Assembly (NCBI RefSeq): GCF_001298525.1
Contig: NZ_CP012678.1
Location: forward strand, 2,294,001-2,358,000
Reading direction: 5' to 3'
Source of the DNA: Psychrobacter urativorans
GTDB lineage: Bacteria; Pseudomonadota; Gammaproteobacteria; Pseudomonadales; Moraxellaceae
DNA length: 64,000 bases
The position numbers were made by a program, and so were the translations under genes. The notes under the pieces were generated by a model. The model worked only from the letters and a program-made list of their open reading frames with translations. It was not told where the DNA came from and made no database searches. Of the stretch, positions 31,372 to 41,514 are shown one piece after another. Every line of letters starts with the position of its first letter. Within the stretch, counting starts at the first letter, position 1.

Positions 31372-31698
31372 TCATTTATCTTGCAGTTCAGATAACGGAT
31401 GAGTGATATTGCTATTATGCGTCACAACGATGGCTTCATCAATAATACGCTGACTGACGCCATTCTTACGTAGCGTTTCAATAAATAGCTCATCATGCGC
31501 TAATGTGTAGTCCTGATGATCGCGGTCAAGCCCTTGGCGTATATATAAACGAATCAGCCCTTGGATGCGCTTGAAGCCTAGCTCCGCTGATGTTGCACCT
31601 AATAGTTCAATCATCTCCTCAGAGAGGCGGATGCTGATAGGGCGCATAACTTTTTGCGGATGAGCAGAAAACTTATTTTTGATGCGTACAGGTATCAT
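31372..31698 (-). CDS. RHH-type protein, unknown
   Basis: 108 residues. VMRPISIRLSEEMIELLGAT followed by GFKRIQGLIRLYIRQGLDRD is the strand-helix-helix of the CopG class. The C-terminal 45 residues are extra. No toxin-like partner is adjacent, so it is a solitary regulator. Confidence 0.6.
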   Translation of the reverse strand: MIPVRIKNKFSAHPQKVMRPISIRLSEEMIELLGATSAELGFKRIQGLIRLYIRQGLDRDHQDYTLAHDELFIETLRKNGVSQRIIDEAIVVTHNSNITHPLSELQDK

Positions 31699-31832
31699 AA
31701 TAAACCATTACTTTTAGTGAGTAGGAATAAAGAACTTGGACGAAAATCGTTAATACTTACCATACAGCAAAGCGTGTTGAATTAAAACGTTAACCGTACC
31801 TAAACACTAGTGAACCTAAAAATAGCGTCCAT

Positions 31833-31863
31833 AAAAAAACCTCCATCGAATAGCGATGAAGGT
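31833..31863 (-). terminator. Terminator of the left tRNA-Asn
   Basis: On the minus strand ACCTTCATCG and CGATGGAGGT arms followed by seven T. Confidence 0.8.
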
Positions 31864-31874
31864 CTCTTTGAATA

Positions 31875-31950
31875 TGGCTCCTCAACCTGGGCTCGAACCA
31901 GGGACACACGGATTAACAGTCCGACGCTCTACCAACTGAGCTATTGAGGA
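31875..31950 (-). tRNA. tRNA-Asn (GTT)
   Basis: 76 nt including encoded CCA. Acceptor TCCTCAA/TTGAGGA, D-arm AGCTCAGTTGGTAGAGC, anticodon loop CTGTTAA (GTT), T-loop GTTCGAGC. Identical to the copy at 35112-35187. Confidence 0.97.
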
Positions 31951-32217
31951 ATAAGCTGTGATAACGACAAACTGTGTAACAGTGTTTGCGTTATGTGGGA
32001 GGTATTCTAGCCAAGGTTTTGATATCTGTCAACCTTAATGATCAATTAATTATCAAGTTTAAGTTTTTTTATCAAAAATCCTATTTTTTCTGAAATATCA
32101 GTCTTATTATTAAGGTTCAATAACACCAAGGCTATATAAAACAGTTATTACTATAGACAAGGGTTGTTAAATGTTTTTACTAATATGTTTATTTAGCGAT
32201 GAGATGCTATTTAATAT

Positions 32218-34005
32218 CTAAGAACGATTACTACTGTTATCGTTAGCTTTGTTGTCAGCGGTGCGTTTGTTGTTGACAGGGCTAAACTGTGAATCTACTA
32301 AGGCACTAGTCAATGCATTCATGTCGCCACCACCTGCCAGTCCAAGCTCACCCAATAAATGATCAATGAGCGGTGCTTGACTGCGATAGCGTAGGGCTGA
32401 GCTGACCATGTCATCCGCTAATGAATTGCTTGATGAGCCATTGCCCGTAGCATCTGCTGCAACACCATTTGGCACTTGTCCACCAAGCATGCCCGCGCCA
32501 TTGCCACCCACTTGCAGAATTTTAATGCCATCAATGTTTTGAATAGGCTTGACCGATTCGGCGATAATTGAGGGTAAGCGCTCAAGCAGGGCAATACGAA
32601 TTTGCATATCGATTTGATCGGATGACAGCATATTTGCCGCTTTATTGAGTGCTTCTTGTCCTTCGGCTTTAACGCGGTATTTTTCGGCTGTTGCATGGGC
32701 AATGACCAGTTGTGCATCTGCCTCACCTTGTGCAATTAAACGCTGCTTATCTGCTGCTGCTTGGGCTTCAATGCGCACCGCTTCTGCTCTATCGGCAGCG
32801 GCTTGTTTTTCAGCTTGCGCGGCGACTTTGATTTCAATGGCGTCTATTTCGGCTTCTTCCGACGCTTTAATCAATCGTACTGCTTTGGCACGCTCAGCAA
32901 TCTCACGTTCACGCACGGTGGTAACGTTTTCTGCCTGTTGGACTGCAAGGGCACGGGCTTTATCGGCTTCGGCTTTTGCCATCGACTCTGCACGTGACTT
33001 TTCAGCGACTGCAATTTGTCGTTCTTGTTCTGATAACTCAAGCGATTTTTGGCGTTCGATGTTGGCTTGCTCAACCGCCTGCTCTTTCATGATATTTTGA
33101 TTTTTGGTATCACGGTCAGCATTGATACGTTGCAGGTCAATTTCGCGTTGCGCTGAGATTTTGGCTGCCTCCGCTTCACGCTGCTTGATGCTTTCTTCAG
33201 TTGCGATATTAGAGGCTTGTTCCGCACGGCGAATAGAGATTTCACGCTCTTGCTCAAGCTTGGCATACTCTTCTTCACGAACGATATTGATGCGGCTACG
33301 TTCTGCTTCTAGGTTTTTAGTTTTAATAGCCAAATCCGTTTCTTGCTCAATATCATTACGCAGTTTTAGACGCTCTTGAATGGTTTTGGTCAGACGCGTC
33401 ATACCTTCAGCATCAAAAGCGTTTTGGGGATTAAAGTATTCAAACTTAGTCTGATCGAGTCCAGTCAGTGAAACCGTTTCTAGCTCTAGACCATTTTTAG
33501 CCAAATCCTCTGATACGGCACGCTGAACGCGCTGCACAAAATCCACCCGCTTTTCATGCAGCTCTTCCATTTGCATTTCAGCCGCAACGGCACGTAGGGC
33601 GTCAACGAATTTACCTTCGACCAGCTCTTTTAGCTCACTGGGTGCCATGGTTTTCATACCTAAGGTTTGCGCGGCGGTAGCTATCGACTCTTTTAGCGGG
33701 CTGACACGCACATAAAACTCTGCTTTAACATCGACGCGCATTCTGTCTTTGGTAATCAAGGCTTCAGTATCAGCGCGACGCACTTCTAGGCGTAGGGTAT
33801 TCATATTGACCGGAATGACTTCGTGCAATACCGGCAGCACAAACGCGCCACCATTCAGAATAACGCTCTCACCGCCCATACCCGTCCGCACAAAAGACAC
33901 CTCTTTACTGGCGCGAGTATAGAGCCGTGTGAAAATAAAGCCGATAATAAGCAGGGCAACGACAATAACTCCTGCGATAACGAGCCAATAAATCAAAATT
34001 TCCAT
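32218..34005 (-). CDS. yqiK: Flotillin-like protein (YqiK)
   Basis: 595 residues. One membrane segment (about 5-27) is followed by an SPFH/PHB domain (about 40-200, with LEVRRADTEALITKDRMRVD) and a long Ala/Glu/Arg-rich coiled coil (about 210-450). A Gly/Asn-rich tail follows. Flotillins scaffold membrane microdomains. It is the second gene of a pair with the YqiJ-like protein 95 nt upstream. Confidence 0.9.
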   Translation of the reverse strand: MEILIYWLVIAGVIVVALLIIGFIFTRLYTRASKEVSFVRTGMGGESVILNGGAFVLPVLHEVIPVNMNTLRLEVRRADTEALITKDRMRVDVKAEFYVRVSPLKESIATAAQTLGMKTMAPSELKELVEGKFVDALRAVAAEMQMEELHEKRVDFVQRVQRAVSEDLAKNGLELETVSLTGLDQTKFEYFNPQNAFDAEGMTRLTKTIQERLKLRNDIEQETDLAIKTKNLEAERSRINIVREEEYAKLEQEREISIRRAEQASNIATEESIKQREAEAAKISAQREIDLQRINADRDTKNQNIMKEQAVEQANIERQKSLELSEQERQIAVAEKSRAESMAKAEADKARALAVQQAENVTTVREREIAERAKAVRLIKASEEAEIDAIEIKVAAQAEKQAAADRAEAVRIEAQAAADKQRLIAQGEADAQLVIAHATAEKYRVKAEGQEALNKAANMLSSDQIDMQIRIALLERLPSIIAESVKPIQNIDGIKILQVGGNGAGMLGGQVPNGVAADATGNGSSSNSLADDMVSSALRYRSQAPLIDHLLGELGLAGGGDMNALTSALVDSQFSPVNNKRTADNKANDNSSNRS

Positions 34006-34100
34006 AGCAATCCTATAAATGTGTCAGTATGAGAAAGAGATAAGGCGTATTATTTTTATTTGGAATGAGTTTTTTTGAAGATTTGAAGACTGGTTAACTC

Positions 34101-34820
34101 TTATAATTTTTTGACTAAGTAATGCCCACTGGCTTTTTTAGTAATAATGAGAGCATCTTCAGCGGTAATAGTGACGGCAGGGTTATTAACCTCAGCGGCA
34201 ATGGGTAAGGACACCCGACTGCGGGCGTGGTGACCAGATATACAATCAGGGTCAGGCTCAACCATAACATAATGCGTTTGCCCGTGCTCATCAGTGAGCT
34301 TGGCTTGTGCTGGTTGCCCGATACTGGCATAGCCTAAAACAATACGCGCCTGTCGTCCGACCAATGAGTCTGCGCTGACCGCGCTGCTTTCATCTTTGGG
34401 TAAAATAGGATAAAGCAAACTAGCAATGATTTTTAGCAATGGAAAGCTGATAACAAGCGCATCAAGGCTGGCAAGCCAAGGTGATATAAAGCTACCTAAT
34501 ACTGCAAATGCCAATTGCTGAATCACAAAGCCTGAGATACAAAAGCTGGCAATTAACACAATAAGCAATATCATGGTGGGAATACGACCGACATACAGCC
34601 AGTCAAGCGCTTTTAACCCTAAGCTGATATCAGCATCTGCATTCATACTGATATTGCTATCGAAATCCGCATCGACTAACGCATCGGGCAAGATATTATC
34701 CAAAAAGCCGCTGATGCCACCAAAGAAAAATCCCAGTAGCTCAACGACTAATAAAATAAGCAAAACTAAAGCAGCAATGGCAAAAGGCGCAAAAGCTGAG
34801 GTGTTTAAAATTTCCCACAT
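34101..34820 (-). CDS. yqiJ: YqiJ-like membrane protein with OB domain (NfeD class)
   Basis: 239 residues. Membrane segments at about 10-35, 75-100 and 105-130, then a cytoplasmic OB-like domain (about 150-238; DSLVGRQARIVLGYASIGQP). Such NfeD-related partners are encoded beside flotillins and are thought to form complexes with them. Confidence 0.85.
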   Translation of the reverse strand: MWEILNTSAFAPFAIAALVLLILLVVELLGFFFGGISGFLDNILPDALVDADFDSNISMNADADISLGLKALDWLYVGRIPTMILLIVLIASFCISGFVIQQLAFAVLGSFISPWLASLDALVISFPLLKIIASLLYPILPKDESSAVSADSLVGRQARIVLGYASIGQPAQAKLTDEHGQTHYVMVEPDPDCISGHHARSRVSLPIAAEVNNPAVTITAEDALIITKKASGHYLVKKL

Positions 34821-34964
34821 TGGCGTATCTAAATAAATTTATTAATGAAAGTTGAAGCTAGTGTAACGTAACGGTTATCTAAAAACACGATAAATGTTTC
34901 CAAAAATAAAAGGGTATTTTTATTCTTAGGATATAGCGCTGCTCTTAAAAATATAAAATAAGTT

Positions 34965-34994
34965 CAGCATCAGCATCAGCATCAGCATCAGCAT
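34965..34994. repeat. CAGCAT tandem repeat, five units
   Basis: Five consecutive CAGCAT hexamers in the gap between yqiJ and the tRNA. A possible slippage site, with no reading frame relevance seen. Confidence 0.9.
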
Positions 34995-35027
34995 CGGCAC
35001 CAATATAAACATAAAACTCACAGCCAT

Positions 35028-35059
35028 AAAAAAACCCTCATCAAAGAGATGAGGGTTTT
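35028..35059 (-). terminator. Terminator of the right tRNA-Asn
   Basis: AAAACCCTCATC and GATGAGGGTTTT arms, T-run on the minus strand. Confidence 0.88.
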
Positions 35060-35111
35060 GGCAAGTGCCATAATCGAATCAAAAAGGATTCAAATATTTA
35101 CTACTAGAATA

Positions 35112-35187
35112 TGGCTCCTCAACCTGGGCTCGAACCAGGGACACACGGATTAACAGTCCGACGCTCTACCAACTGAGCTATTGAGGA
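35112..35187 (-). tRNA. tRNA-Asn (GTT), second copy
   Basis: Same 76 nt as the gene at 31875-31950, with a few identical flanking bases (AATA before, ATAAG after). The two copies flank the flotillin pair. Confidence 0.97.
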
Positions 35188-35364
35188 ATAAGCGGTAAGG
35201 GTTATTATCTTACTGCGAGCTTAGAATAAACGCTTTCGAGTTCGTTCTAAGTGGTGCGTATTCTAGCAAAGATAAAAAATACGTCAAGCTTTATTTTTAA
35301 ATTTTTAATAAAAAGTATGAAATAGTGTGTATTTAGTCATTATTTTACGATAAAAAAGCAAAAT

Positions 35365-35398
35365 AAAAAAAGACGCCCACAATCGGGACGTCCTTTTT
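35365..35398 (-). terminator. Terminator of the aminotransferase gene
   Basis: On the minus strand GACGTCCC and GGGCGTC arms followed by a long T-run. Confidence 0.8.
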
Positions 35399-35450
35399 CT
35401 TTATAGCGAGTATTTAATATAGTTAGTATTTAACTTTAGGTGATTAGTAC

Positions 35451-36653
35451 TTATTCAGCAACGTCCAGTTCCGCCACTGCTTTTTCGATACGAGCGAGTG
35501 CGTCTTTTAGTGTGGCTTCATCAGTCGCGTAAGAGATACGCATATGACCGCCAAGTCCGAACGCATCGCCAGGTACGACAGCCACGCCAACTTTTTCTAG
35601 TAACCATGCTGAGAATTCAGTACAAGACTTTAGACCAGCGGCTTTAATTAATGGCACGATATTTGGATACACATAGAATGCGCCATCTGGACGCAAGCAA
35701 GTGATGCCTTTAATGGCATTTAAGCCATCAACGACCAAGTCACAACGCTGTTCAAAAGCGGCAATCATTGGATCTAGGACGTTTTGGTCACCGCTGATAG
35801 CGGCTTCAGCCGCCACTTGGCTGATTGACGTTGGGCAAGAAGTCGACTGACCTTGTACTTTTTTCATCGCGCCAATCAGTTTTGCTGGACCGCCCGCATA
35901 ACCAATACGCCAGCCCGTCATAGCATAGGCTTTTGACACGCCGTTTAGAATGATGGCGCGCTCTTTTAACTCAGGCGCTGCGTTTAAGATATTGTAGAAC
36001 TTATCACTCGTCCAGCGAATGTGCTCATACATGTCATCTGATGCAACATAAACTTGGGGATGCTTTTTGAGTACTTCAGCAAGGGCTTTTAGCTCATCTA
36101 GGCTATAAATCATACCCGTTGGGTTAGAAGGACTGTTTAGTACCAACAGTTTGGTTTTGTCAGTGATAGCGGCTTCTAACTGTTCTGGCGTGATTTTAAA
36201 GTCTTGTTCAGCAGGACATTTAACGATGACTGGTACACCTTCAGCCATGATAACCATGTCAGGATAGCTAACCCAATATGGCGCAGGAATGATGACTTCA
36301 TCACCTGGGTTAATAAATGCTTGGGCTAAATTAAAGAACGATTGCTTACCACCCACAGACACCAAAATCTCATTCGGCTCATAGCTGATGTCATTATCAC
36401 GCTTGAACTTCTCAATAATGGCTTTTTTGAGCGCAGGCGTACCATCAACAGCAGTATATTTAGTAAAGCCTTCATTCATCGCTTGCATAGCTGCTTGTTT
36501 CACATGTTCTGGGGTATCAAAGTCAGGCTCACCTGCACCTAAACCGATGATGTCTTTACCGGCTGCTTTCAGCTCTGCGGCTTTACTGGTGATAGCAAGC
36601 GTTGGTGAAGGTTTAATACTGTTGACGCGGTCAGACAATTGCAGTTCGCTCAT
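35451..36653 (-). CDS. aspC: Aspartate aminotransferase (class I, PLP)
   Basis: 400 residues from ATG 36653 (AAGGA upstream); the in-frame extension to 36755 is rejected. Features: GLGAGEPDFDTPEHVKQAAM, SVGGKQSFFNLAQAFINPGD, LNSPSNPTGM, and NGVSKAYAMTGWRIGY with the PLP lysine in SKAYAM. Transfers amino groups between aspartate or glutamate and their oxo acids. This subgroup (I-gamma type) may also accept other substrates. Confidence 0.93.
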   Translation of the reverse strand: MSELQLSDRVNSIKPSPTLAITSKAAELKAAGKDIIGLGAGEPDFDTPEHVKQAAMQAMNEGFTKYTAVDGTPALKKAIIEKFKRDNDISYEPNEILVSVGGKQSFFNLAQAFINPGDEVIIPAPYWVSYPDMVIMAEGVPVIVKCPAEQDFKITPEQLEAAITDKTKLLVLNSPSNPTGMIYSLDELKALAEVLKKHPQVYVASDDMYEHIRWTSDKFYNILNAAPELKERAIILNGVSKAYAMTGWRIGYAGGPAKLIGAMKKVQGQSTSCPTSISQVAAEAAISGDQNVLDPMIAAFEQRCDLVVDGLNAIKGITCLRPDGAFYVYPNIVPLIKAAGLKSCTEFSAWLLEKVGVAVVPGDAFGLGGHMRISYATDEATLKDALARIEKAVAELDVAE

Positions 36654-37146
36654 TGGAAATCCTTGTGGTTTTTGCTTTGGTTTTAAGTACATCAATAGCG
36701 GTGATAACCGTACTATCAGCGCCTTATGTACAGTGAGAATAGGCGGTATAAGCATTATAATCGGTGTTAAGTCGCTAAATTCAGCGCTCTAAAATTTGGC
36801 TTATCACATTGTAACATGACAACTCAACACTGTCTTAAGCGACCATTAAGGGAAAGTATAAAAAATATAGAAAATAATGCCGCTATTTAACGATAGGGAG
36901 ACTGGATAGGATTATGCGCTTTATTGATGACAATAACGGTGAGTGGCTAATCATTTGTTTGCGAAGTTACAACAATAATCATAGCTGCTTATATTATACT
37001 TGCTTAAACTTTCATTGTTTAGATTTGATAAATTTATGTTCTAGTTTGATTAGCTGAGCGTCACCAAAATAACGGTTAATCGATCAAAGTATTATCCATA
37101 TTAAAAGTTTTATATTGCAAATAACGATTATAAAAGGATGTTAACA
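36654..37146. other. Intergenic control region, about 490 bp
   Basis: Holds the divergent promoters of the aminotransferase and the SDR/lipid cluster. AT-rich; no repeats or small genes that I can support. AAAAGG at 37134-37137 fits the ATG at 37147. Confidence 0.5.
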
Positions 37147-37884
37147 ATGACTGCTACTCCTAAAAAAATGCATATTTTAATTACTGGTGCGACATCTGGT
37201 ATCGGTAAGCAATTGGCAAAAGATTATCTATTAGCGGGTCATACGGTCTATGCGGTTGGGCGTGATACTAACGCGCTTGCTGAGCTAAAAGAATTGGGTG
37301 CAATGCCCATTAATGTAGATTTGATGGATCGCGAAAAGGTTATGGAAGCGTTTGCTAAAACCAGTCAAATTGACTTGGCAATTTGTGGTGCAGGCATGTG
37401 CGAATATTTAGATATGCCAAACTTTGATAGCAGCGTATTTATGAAAGTCATATCAGTAAATATGGGCACGTTATCGCACGCGATTGAGGGTGTATTGCCA
37501 CAACTTATTGCGTCAAAGGGTCGGCTCGTGGGTATCGGTTCTGCGTCTGCTTATGTGCCTTTTGCTCGTGCCGAAGCTTATGGCAGCTCGAAAGCTGCGA
37601 TTCATTATCTCATGAAAACTTTGCAAATTAGCCTTGCACCGCATGATGTGGCGGTGAGCTTGGTCGTACCAGGATTTGTAGAAACGCCAATGACAAAACA
37701 AAACGACTTTCCTATGCCTTTTATCCAAACCACAGAGCAGGCAAGCCGCGCCATTCGTAATGGTATTGACAATGGGGATGAAGTCATTGAGTTTCCTAAA
37801 AAGCTAACCTTACCGCTAAAGACGTTAGGTGCATTGCCAGATATGGTGTGGCAACAAGTTAGCAAAAAGATGAATAAAAAATAG
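37147..37884 (+). CDS. Short-chain dehydrogenase of the lipid cluster
   Basis: 245 residues from ATG 37147 (the ATG at 37138 has no room for a ribosome site). TGATSGIG nucleotide motif near residue 14 and catalytic YGSSK, plus LVVPGFVETPMT. SDR genes of this type often precede the FAD protein and cfa in proteobacteria. Substrate unknown; it may reduce or modify a lipid intermediate. Confidence 0.85.
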   Translation: MTATPKKMHILITGATSGIGKQLAKDYLLAGHTVYAVGRDTNALAELKELGAMPINVDLMDREKVMEAFAKTSQIDLAICGAGMCEYLDMPNFDSSVFMKVISVNMGTLSHAIEGVLPQLIASKGRLVGIGSASAYVPFARAEAYGSSKAAIHYLMKTLQISLAPHDVAVSLVVPGFVETPMTKQNDFPMPFIQTTEQASRAIRNGIDNGDEVIEFPKKLTLPLKTLGALPDMVWQQVSKKMNKK

Positions 37885-37935
37885 CTTGTCTTGATATACC
37901 TGAGAATATCTAAAAAAACAACAAGGAACGTCTTT

Positions 37936-39681
37936 ATGTCGTTTTTCCATCGTAAAGCTAAGCGTACAAAAGCAGTCTCTAGCGCTTCTAATTCTAATGC
38001 CTCTAATGTTTTGAATAACAACAGCCGCGATTTACCGGACGTTATAGATGTCCAAGATAAAAAGCGAGTCGCCATCATTGGTTCAGGTGTATCGGGGCTG
38101 ACTTGTGCGCATTATTTGTCTAAACAATATGAGGTGACGATATTTGAAGCCAATGACTATATCGGCGGTCATGTGAATACGATTGATGTGACGCTGCAAA
38201 CGGGTAAAAAAACCAACAGTAAGCATTCAGAAACCAGTGCGATTGATACTGGTTTTATTGTGTTTAATGAACGTACGTATCCAAATTTTTTCCGACTGTT
38301 ACATGATTTACAAGTTCCGTTTCAAGCAACAGACATGAGCTTTTCAGTAAAAAACGTTGCCCGTAATTTTGAATATAATGGACATACGCTAAACACTTTA
38401 TTGTCGCAACGTAAAAACGTATTAAACCCAAAATTTTGGCAGTTTATTAAAGATATTTTGCAGTTTAACAAGCATATTCGCCAGTTATGTCAAGATTTCG
38501 ACACCGCAAAAGCACAAGGTCAGGATGTGAGTGTATTAACAAAGCAGACGCTTGGTAGTTATTTAGACAGCAAGCATTATGGTAATTTATTTACGGATAA
38601 TTATTTACTGCCGATGGTGTCTGCTATCTGGTCAACGAGCCTTAAAGAAGTACAGGATTTTCCCTTGGTATTTTTTGCGCAGTTTTTCGATAATCATGGG
38701 TTGCTTGAGGTGGTCAATCGCCCACAGTGGTTCACGATTAAAGGTGGCTCAAAACAATATGTGAATAAATTGGTCACGCGCTTTGTTAAAGCGGGCGGTA
38801 CAATTAAAGTAAATAGTCCAGTGGCTGCGGTCACGCGTAGCGCAGATAAAGTAACGCTTAAGGTTATGAATAAGACAGATGATAACGCAGAAACGCTTAT
38901 ATTTGACGAGGTGATTTTTGCTTGTCATGCCGATACAGCGCAGCGCTTATTGGCAGATGCGAGCAAGGACGAAACTGAAATATTAAGTCATTTTCAGTTT
39001 ACTAATAATACCGCTGTCCTACATACCGATAGCAGCGTCTTACCGAAAAAGCCTTTGGCGTGGGCAAGTTGGAATTACTTGATTGACGACGTACCAAAAA
39101 ATAAAACTGACGCTAAGCAACCGACTTCAAAACCCGTGCTCACTTATCATATGAATATTTTGCAGCGCTTGACCAAGCAGCATAATTATTTGGTCACACT
39201 TAATCCGGCGACACTCAATAAAAGCATTGATGAGACGCATGTAATTAAGAAAATTGATTATAGCCATCCGATTTATAACAATGAGATGATTGAAGCGCAA
39301 GCACAATGGTCACGAATTTCTGGTAGTGGTTTGCATACTCATTTTTGTGGCGCTTATTGGTTTAACGGTTTTCATGAAGATGGGGTTAGAAGTGGGCTGC
39401 GTGTTTGTCAGGCACTGGGCAATCATACTGATATTAAAGATGAAGTGGATTCAAACCATTTACCTGATGCTGAAAATGCGCATACGCCATTTCGTTATCG
39501 AGATTTACCTGTAAACGCGGATAAAAACTCACGTAAATTGAAAAAACGCCAAGTCATTACTGCTACGACCAATCAAGAACTGGTTGATTATATTGCTACT
39601 TTGCAACCTACTGTGCATGAGTTTAGTCAGAAGAAAAAGCGCGGGTTTTTTAGTAAACGCATGAAAGAAAAAGCTAAATAG
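37936..39681 (+). CDS. FAD-dependent amine oxidase-like protein (COG2907 type)
   Basis: 581 residues from ATG 37936 (AAGGAA upstream). After a variable N-terminus, VAIIGSGVSGLTCAHYL (about residue 36) is the FAD-binding motif, followed by FEANDYIGGHVNTID and DTGFIVFNERTYPNFF. GLHTHFCGAYWFNGFHEDG near 475 is typical of this group. The C-terminus is basic. It lies with cfa and DUF1365 as in many genomes, so it likely acts on membrane fatty acids. Confidence 0.88.
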   Translation: MSFFHRKAKRTKAVSSASNSNASNVLNNNSRDLPDVIDVQDKKRVAIIGSGVSGLTCAHYLSKQYEVTIFEANDYIGGHVNTIDVTLQTGKKTNSKHSETSAIDTGFIVFNERTYPNFFRLLHDLQVPFQATDMSFSVKNVARNFEYNGHTLNTLLSQRKNVLNPKFWQFIKDILQFNKHIRQLCQDFDTAKAQGQDVSVLTKQTLGSYLDSKHYGNLFTDNYLLPMVSAIWSTSLKEVQDFPLVFFAQFFDNHGLLEVVNRPQWFTIKGGSKQYVNKLVTRFVKAGGTIKVNSPVAAVTRSADKVTLKVMNKTDDNAETLIFDEVIFACHADTAQRLLADASKDETEILSHFQFTNNTAVLHTDSSVLPKKPLAWASWNYLIDDVPKNKTDAKQPTSKPVLTYHMNILQRLTKQHNYLVTLNPATLNKSIDETHVIKKIDYSHPIYNNEMIEAQAQWSRISGSGLHTHFCGAYWFNGFHEDGVRSGLRVCQALGNHTDIKDEVDSNHLPDAENAHTPFRYRDLPVNADKNSRKLKKRQVITATTNQELVDYIATLQPTVHEFSQKKKRGFFSKRMKEKAK

Positions 39682-39750
39682 TTCTGCGATAAATCATTGA
39701 ATCACTGGTTAAATGAATAGATAAATGACGTGATAAATAAAGAGAGCCTT

Positions 39751-40662
39751 ATGTCTACCATTCCTAGCTCGTCTGACTCTACATTACCGAACGTATTACC
39801 TCATCCTATACCGCACCAGCTGTTTCAAGGGACGACATGGCACAGTCGTTTGCTACCCAGTGTGAATAAGTTTGCTTATCCGTACCGTTATTGGGGTGTC
39901 AATATTAGCGCTTTAGCGGCAGGGCTGTCGTTACCAGAGGTTACGACAGCATCGTTTAGTAACAGTAAATTATTTAAAAAAGGGTTGCCGTTATTTTCAG
40001 CACAGCATAAAGCGTTACAGAAGTTTTGTGCCGATGATTACTTAATTGATGCTCAACGTTCAGAAAAAGCGGTGGACGACGATTTCGTAGCACTTGAACA
40101 GCGGTTACGACAGACATTTATAAAACAGACGGGTAGCGCTCCGTTAGGCGATATGATAGGGATGATGGTCTGCCGTAATGCGGGCATTTATTTTAGTCCG
40201 GTGAATTTTTATTTAGGTTTTGATATCGATAATGTGCCGACTCATATTTTGGCAGAAGTCTCTAATACGCCATGGGATAAGCGCCATTATTATGGATTTT
40301 TATTGAATGGCGCGGATACTGAATTCTGCCACGATAAAGATTTTCATGTCTCACCGTTCAATCCTATTGATCAGCAATATCGCTGGCAAGTTTCAATAAA
40401 AAATCAGCCAGATAACTGTTTGCAGGTTCGTATTGCGATTAATATCAGTGACGCACGTGGAGAAGTATTAAAAACGGGTATAAAAATGACTGGCGTACCG
40501 ATGACTGACCATACTATTCGCCATAGTTTACGTAACAATCCACTGATGAATATCACTTCGCTTACTCGTATTTATTGGCACGCTTTTAAGCTCTATGCCA
40601 TTAAGAAAGTGCCTTATATTAATTATGATGAAAAGTTGGCAGACAGTCAGCAGCAAAAATGA
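39751..40662 (+). CDS. DUF1365 family protein
   Basis: 303 residues from ATG 39751. Recognised by HSRLLPSVNKFAYPYRYWGV, NPVNFYLGF-like PVNFYLGFD, EVSNTPWDKRHYY, KDFHVSPFNPIDQQYRW. Function unknown; regularly linked to the FAD protein and cfa. Confidence 0.88.
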   Translation: MSTIPSSSDSTLPNVLPHPIPHQLFQGTTWHSRLLPSVNKFAYPYRYWGVNISALAAGLSLPEVTTASFSNSKLFKKGLPLFSAQHKALQKFCADDYLIDAQRSEKAVDDDFVALEQRLRQTFIKQTGSAPLGDMIGMMVCRNAGIYFSPVNFYLGFDIDNVPTHILAEVSNTPWDKRHYYGFLLNGADTEFCHDKDFHVSPFNPIDQQYRWQVSIKNQPDNCLQVRIAINISDARGEVLKTGIKMTGVPMTDHTIRHSLRNNPLMNITSLTRIYWHAFKLYAIKKVPYINYDEKLADSQQQK

Positions 40663-40809
40663 CCTCAATAACAATTTGTTAGTAGGACTTACAACGTTTA
40701 CATTTTTGATAAATTAAATTTAACAATTATAAGCTATTATTTGCATGTTAATTGACAGTAATTTATAGCAACCTTGCTCATAGCAGTGGCTTATTTTTTA
40801 AGGGTTTTT

Positions 40810-41352
40810 ATGTTATCAATCTCAAAGTCAGTATCAAAAGCAGCATTTGCCCTTGCCATTATCGTAGGTAGCACGTCCGTTATGGCAGCTCCATCAGCGG
40901 TTAAGCCTAGTCTGGTATTACAACAGCCTAACGTGTCACTGACGCTTGCCAATCAGCTCATCGACGCTACAATGGGTGCGTGTCATGCAGAAGGTAAATC
41001 TGCGGTCGTTGCGGTTGTTGATCGTGCGGGTAACCTTATTGCGCTACAGCGTGATGATAGCGTAGGTCCTCACAATACGGATGCCGCTATTCGTAAAGCA
41101 TATACTGCACTGTCTACCAAAACGCCTTCACGCCTATTAGCAAACAATGCCCGTGCTAATCCAGACTCAAATAACTTGAACACCGTACACGACTTATTAC
41201 TTATTGGTGGCGGTGTGCCATTAAAATTCGGTAATGATGTGATAGGCGCTATTGCCGTTGGTGGTTCAGGCGGTGCTATGCAAGATGAAAGCTGTGCGCT
41301 AAAAGGTATTGAAAAAGTAATGCCGACACAAATATTGATGCCTAAGAAGTAA
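40810..41352 (+). CDS. Exported GlcG/HbpS-family protein
   Basis: 180 residues from ATG 40810 (AAGGG upstream). Signal peptide ending VMAAP. The domain carries LANQLIDATMGACHAEGKSA, VAVVDRAGNLIALQRDD and a glycine-rich end IAVGGSGGAMQDESCA typical of GlcG/HbpS proteins, some of which bind haem. Its presence inside a cfa cluster is unusual. Confidence 0.82.
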   Translation: MLSISKSVSKAAFALAIIVGSTSVMAAPSAVKPSLVLQQPNVSLTLANQLIDATMGACHAEGKSAVVAVVDRAGNLIALQRDDSVGPHNTDAAIRKAYTALSTKTPSRLLANNARANPDSNNLNTVHDLLLIGGGVPLKFGNDVIGAIAVGGSGGAMQDESCALKGIEKVMPTQILMPKK

Positions 41353-41514
41353 ATAGTATGAACGTGGAGTATGTTTGGTATTTAAAAATTAAATATCAAA
41401 TGTGCTTTAGACGTTATCTAATATGACGTTATCTATTATTGTAGTGACAACTATAGTAATGACAATCTTCTTTTTTAAAAGAATCTGCTCATTTGCCACA
41501 AGGATGATAAGACG

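Noticed and set aside
32418..33379. Several frames opposite or within the flotillin gene
   Set aside because: Long open frames in other phases are a side effect of the repetitive Ala/Glu/Arg coiled-coil codons.
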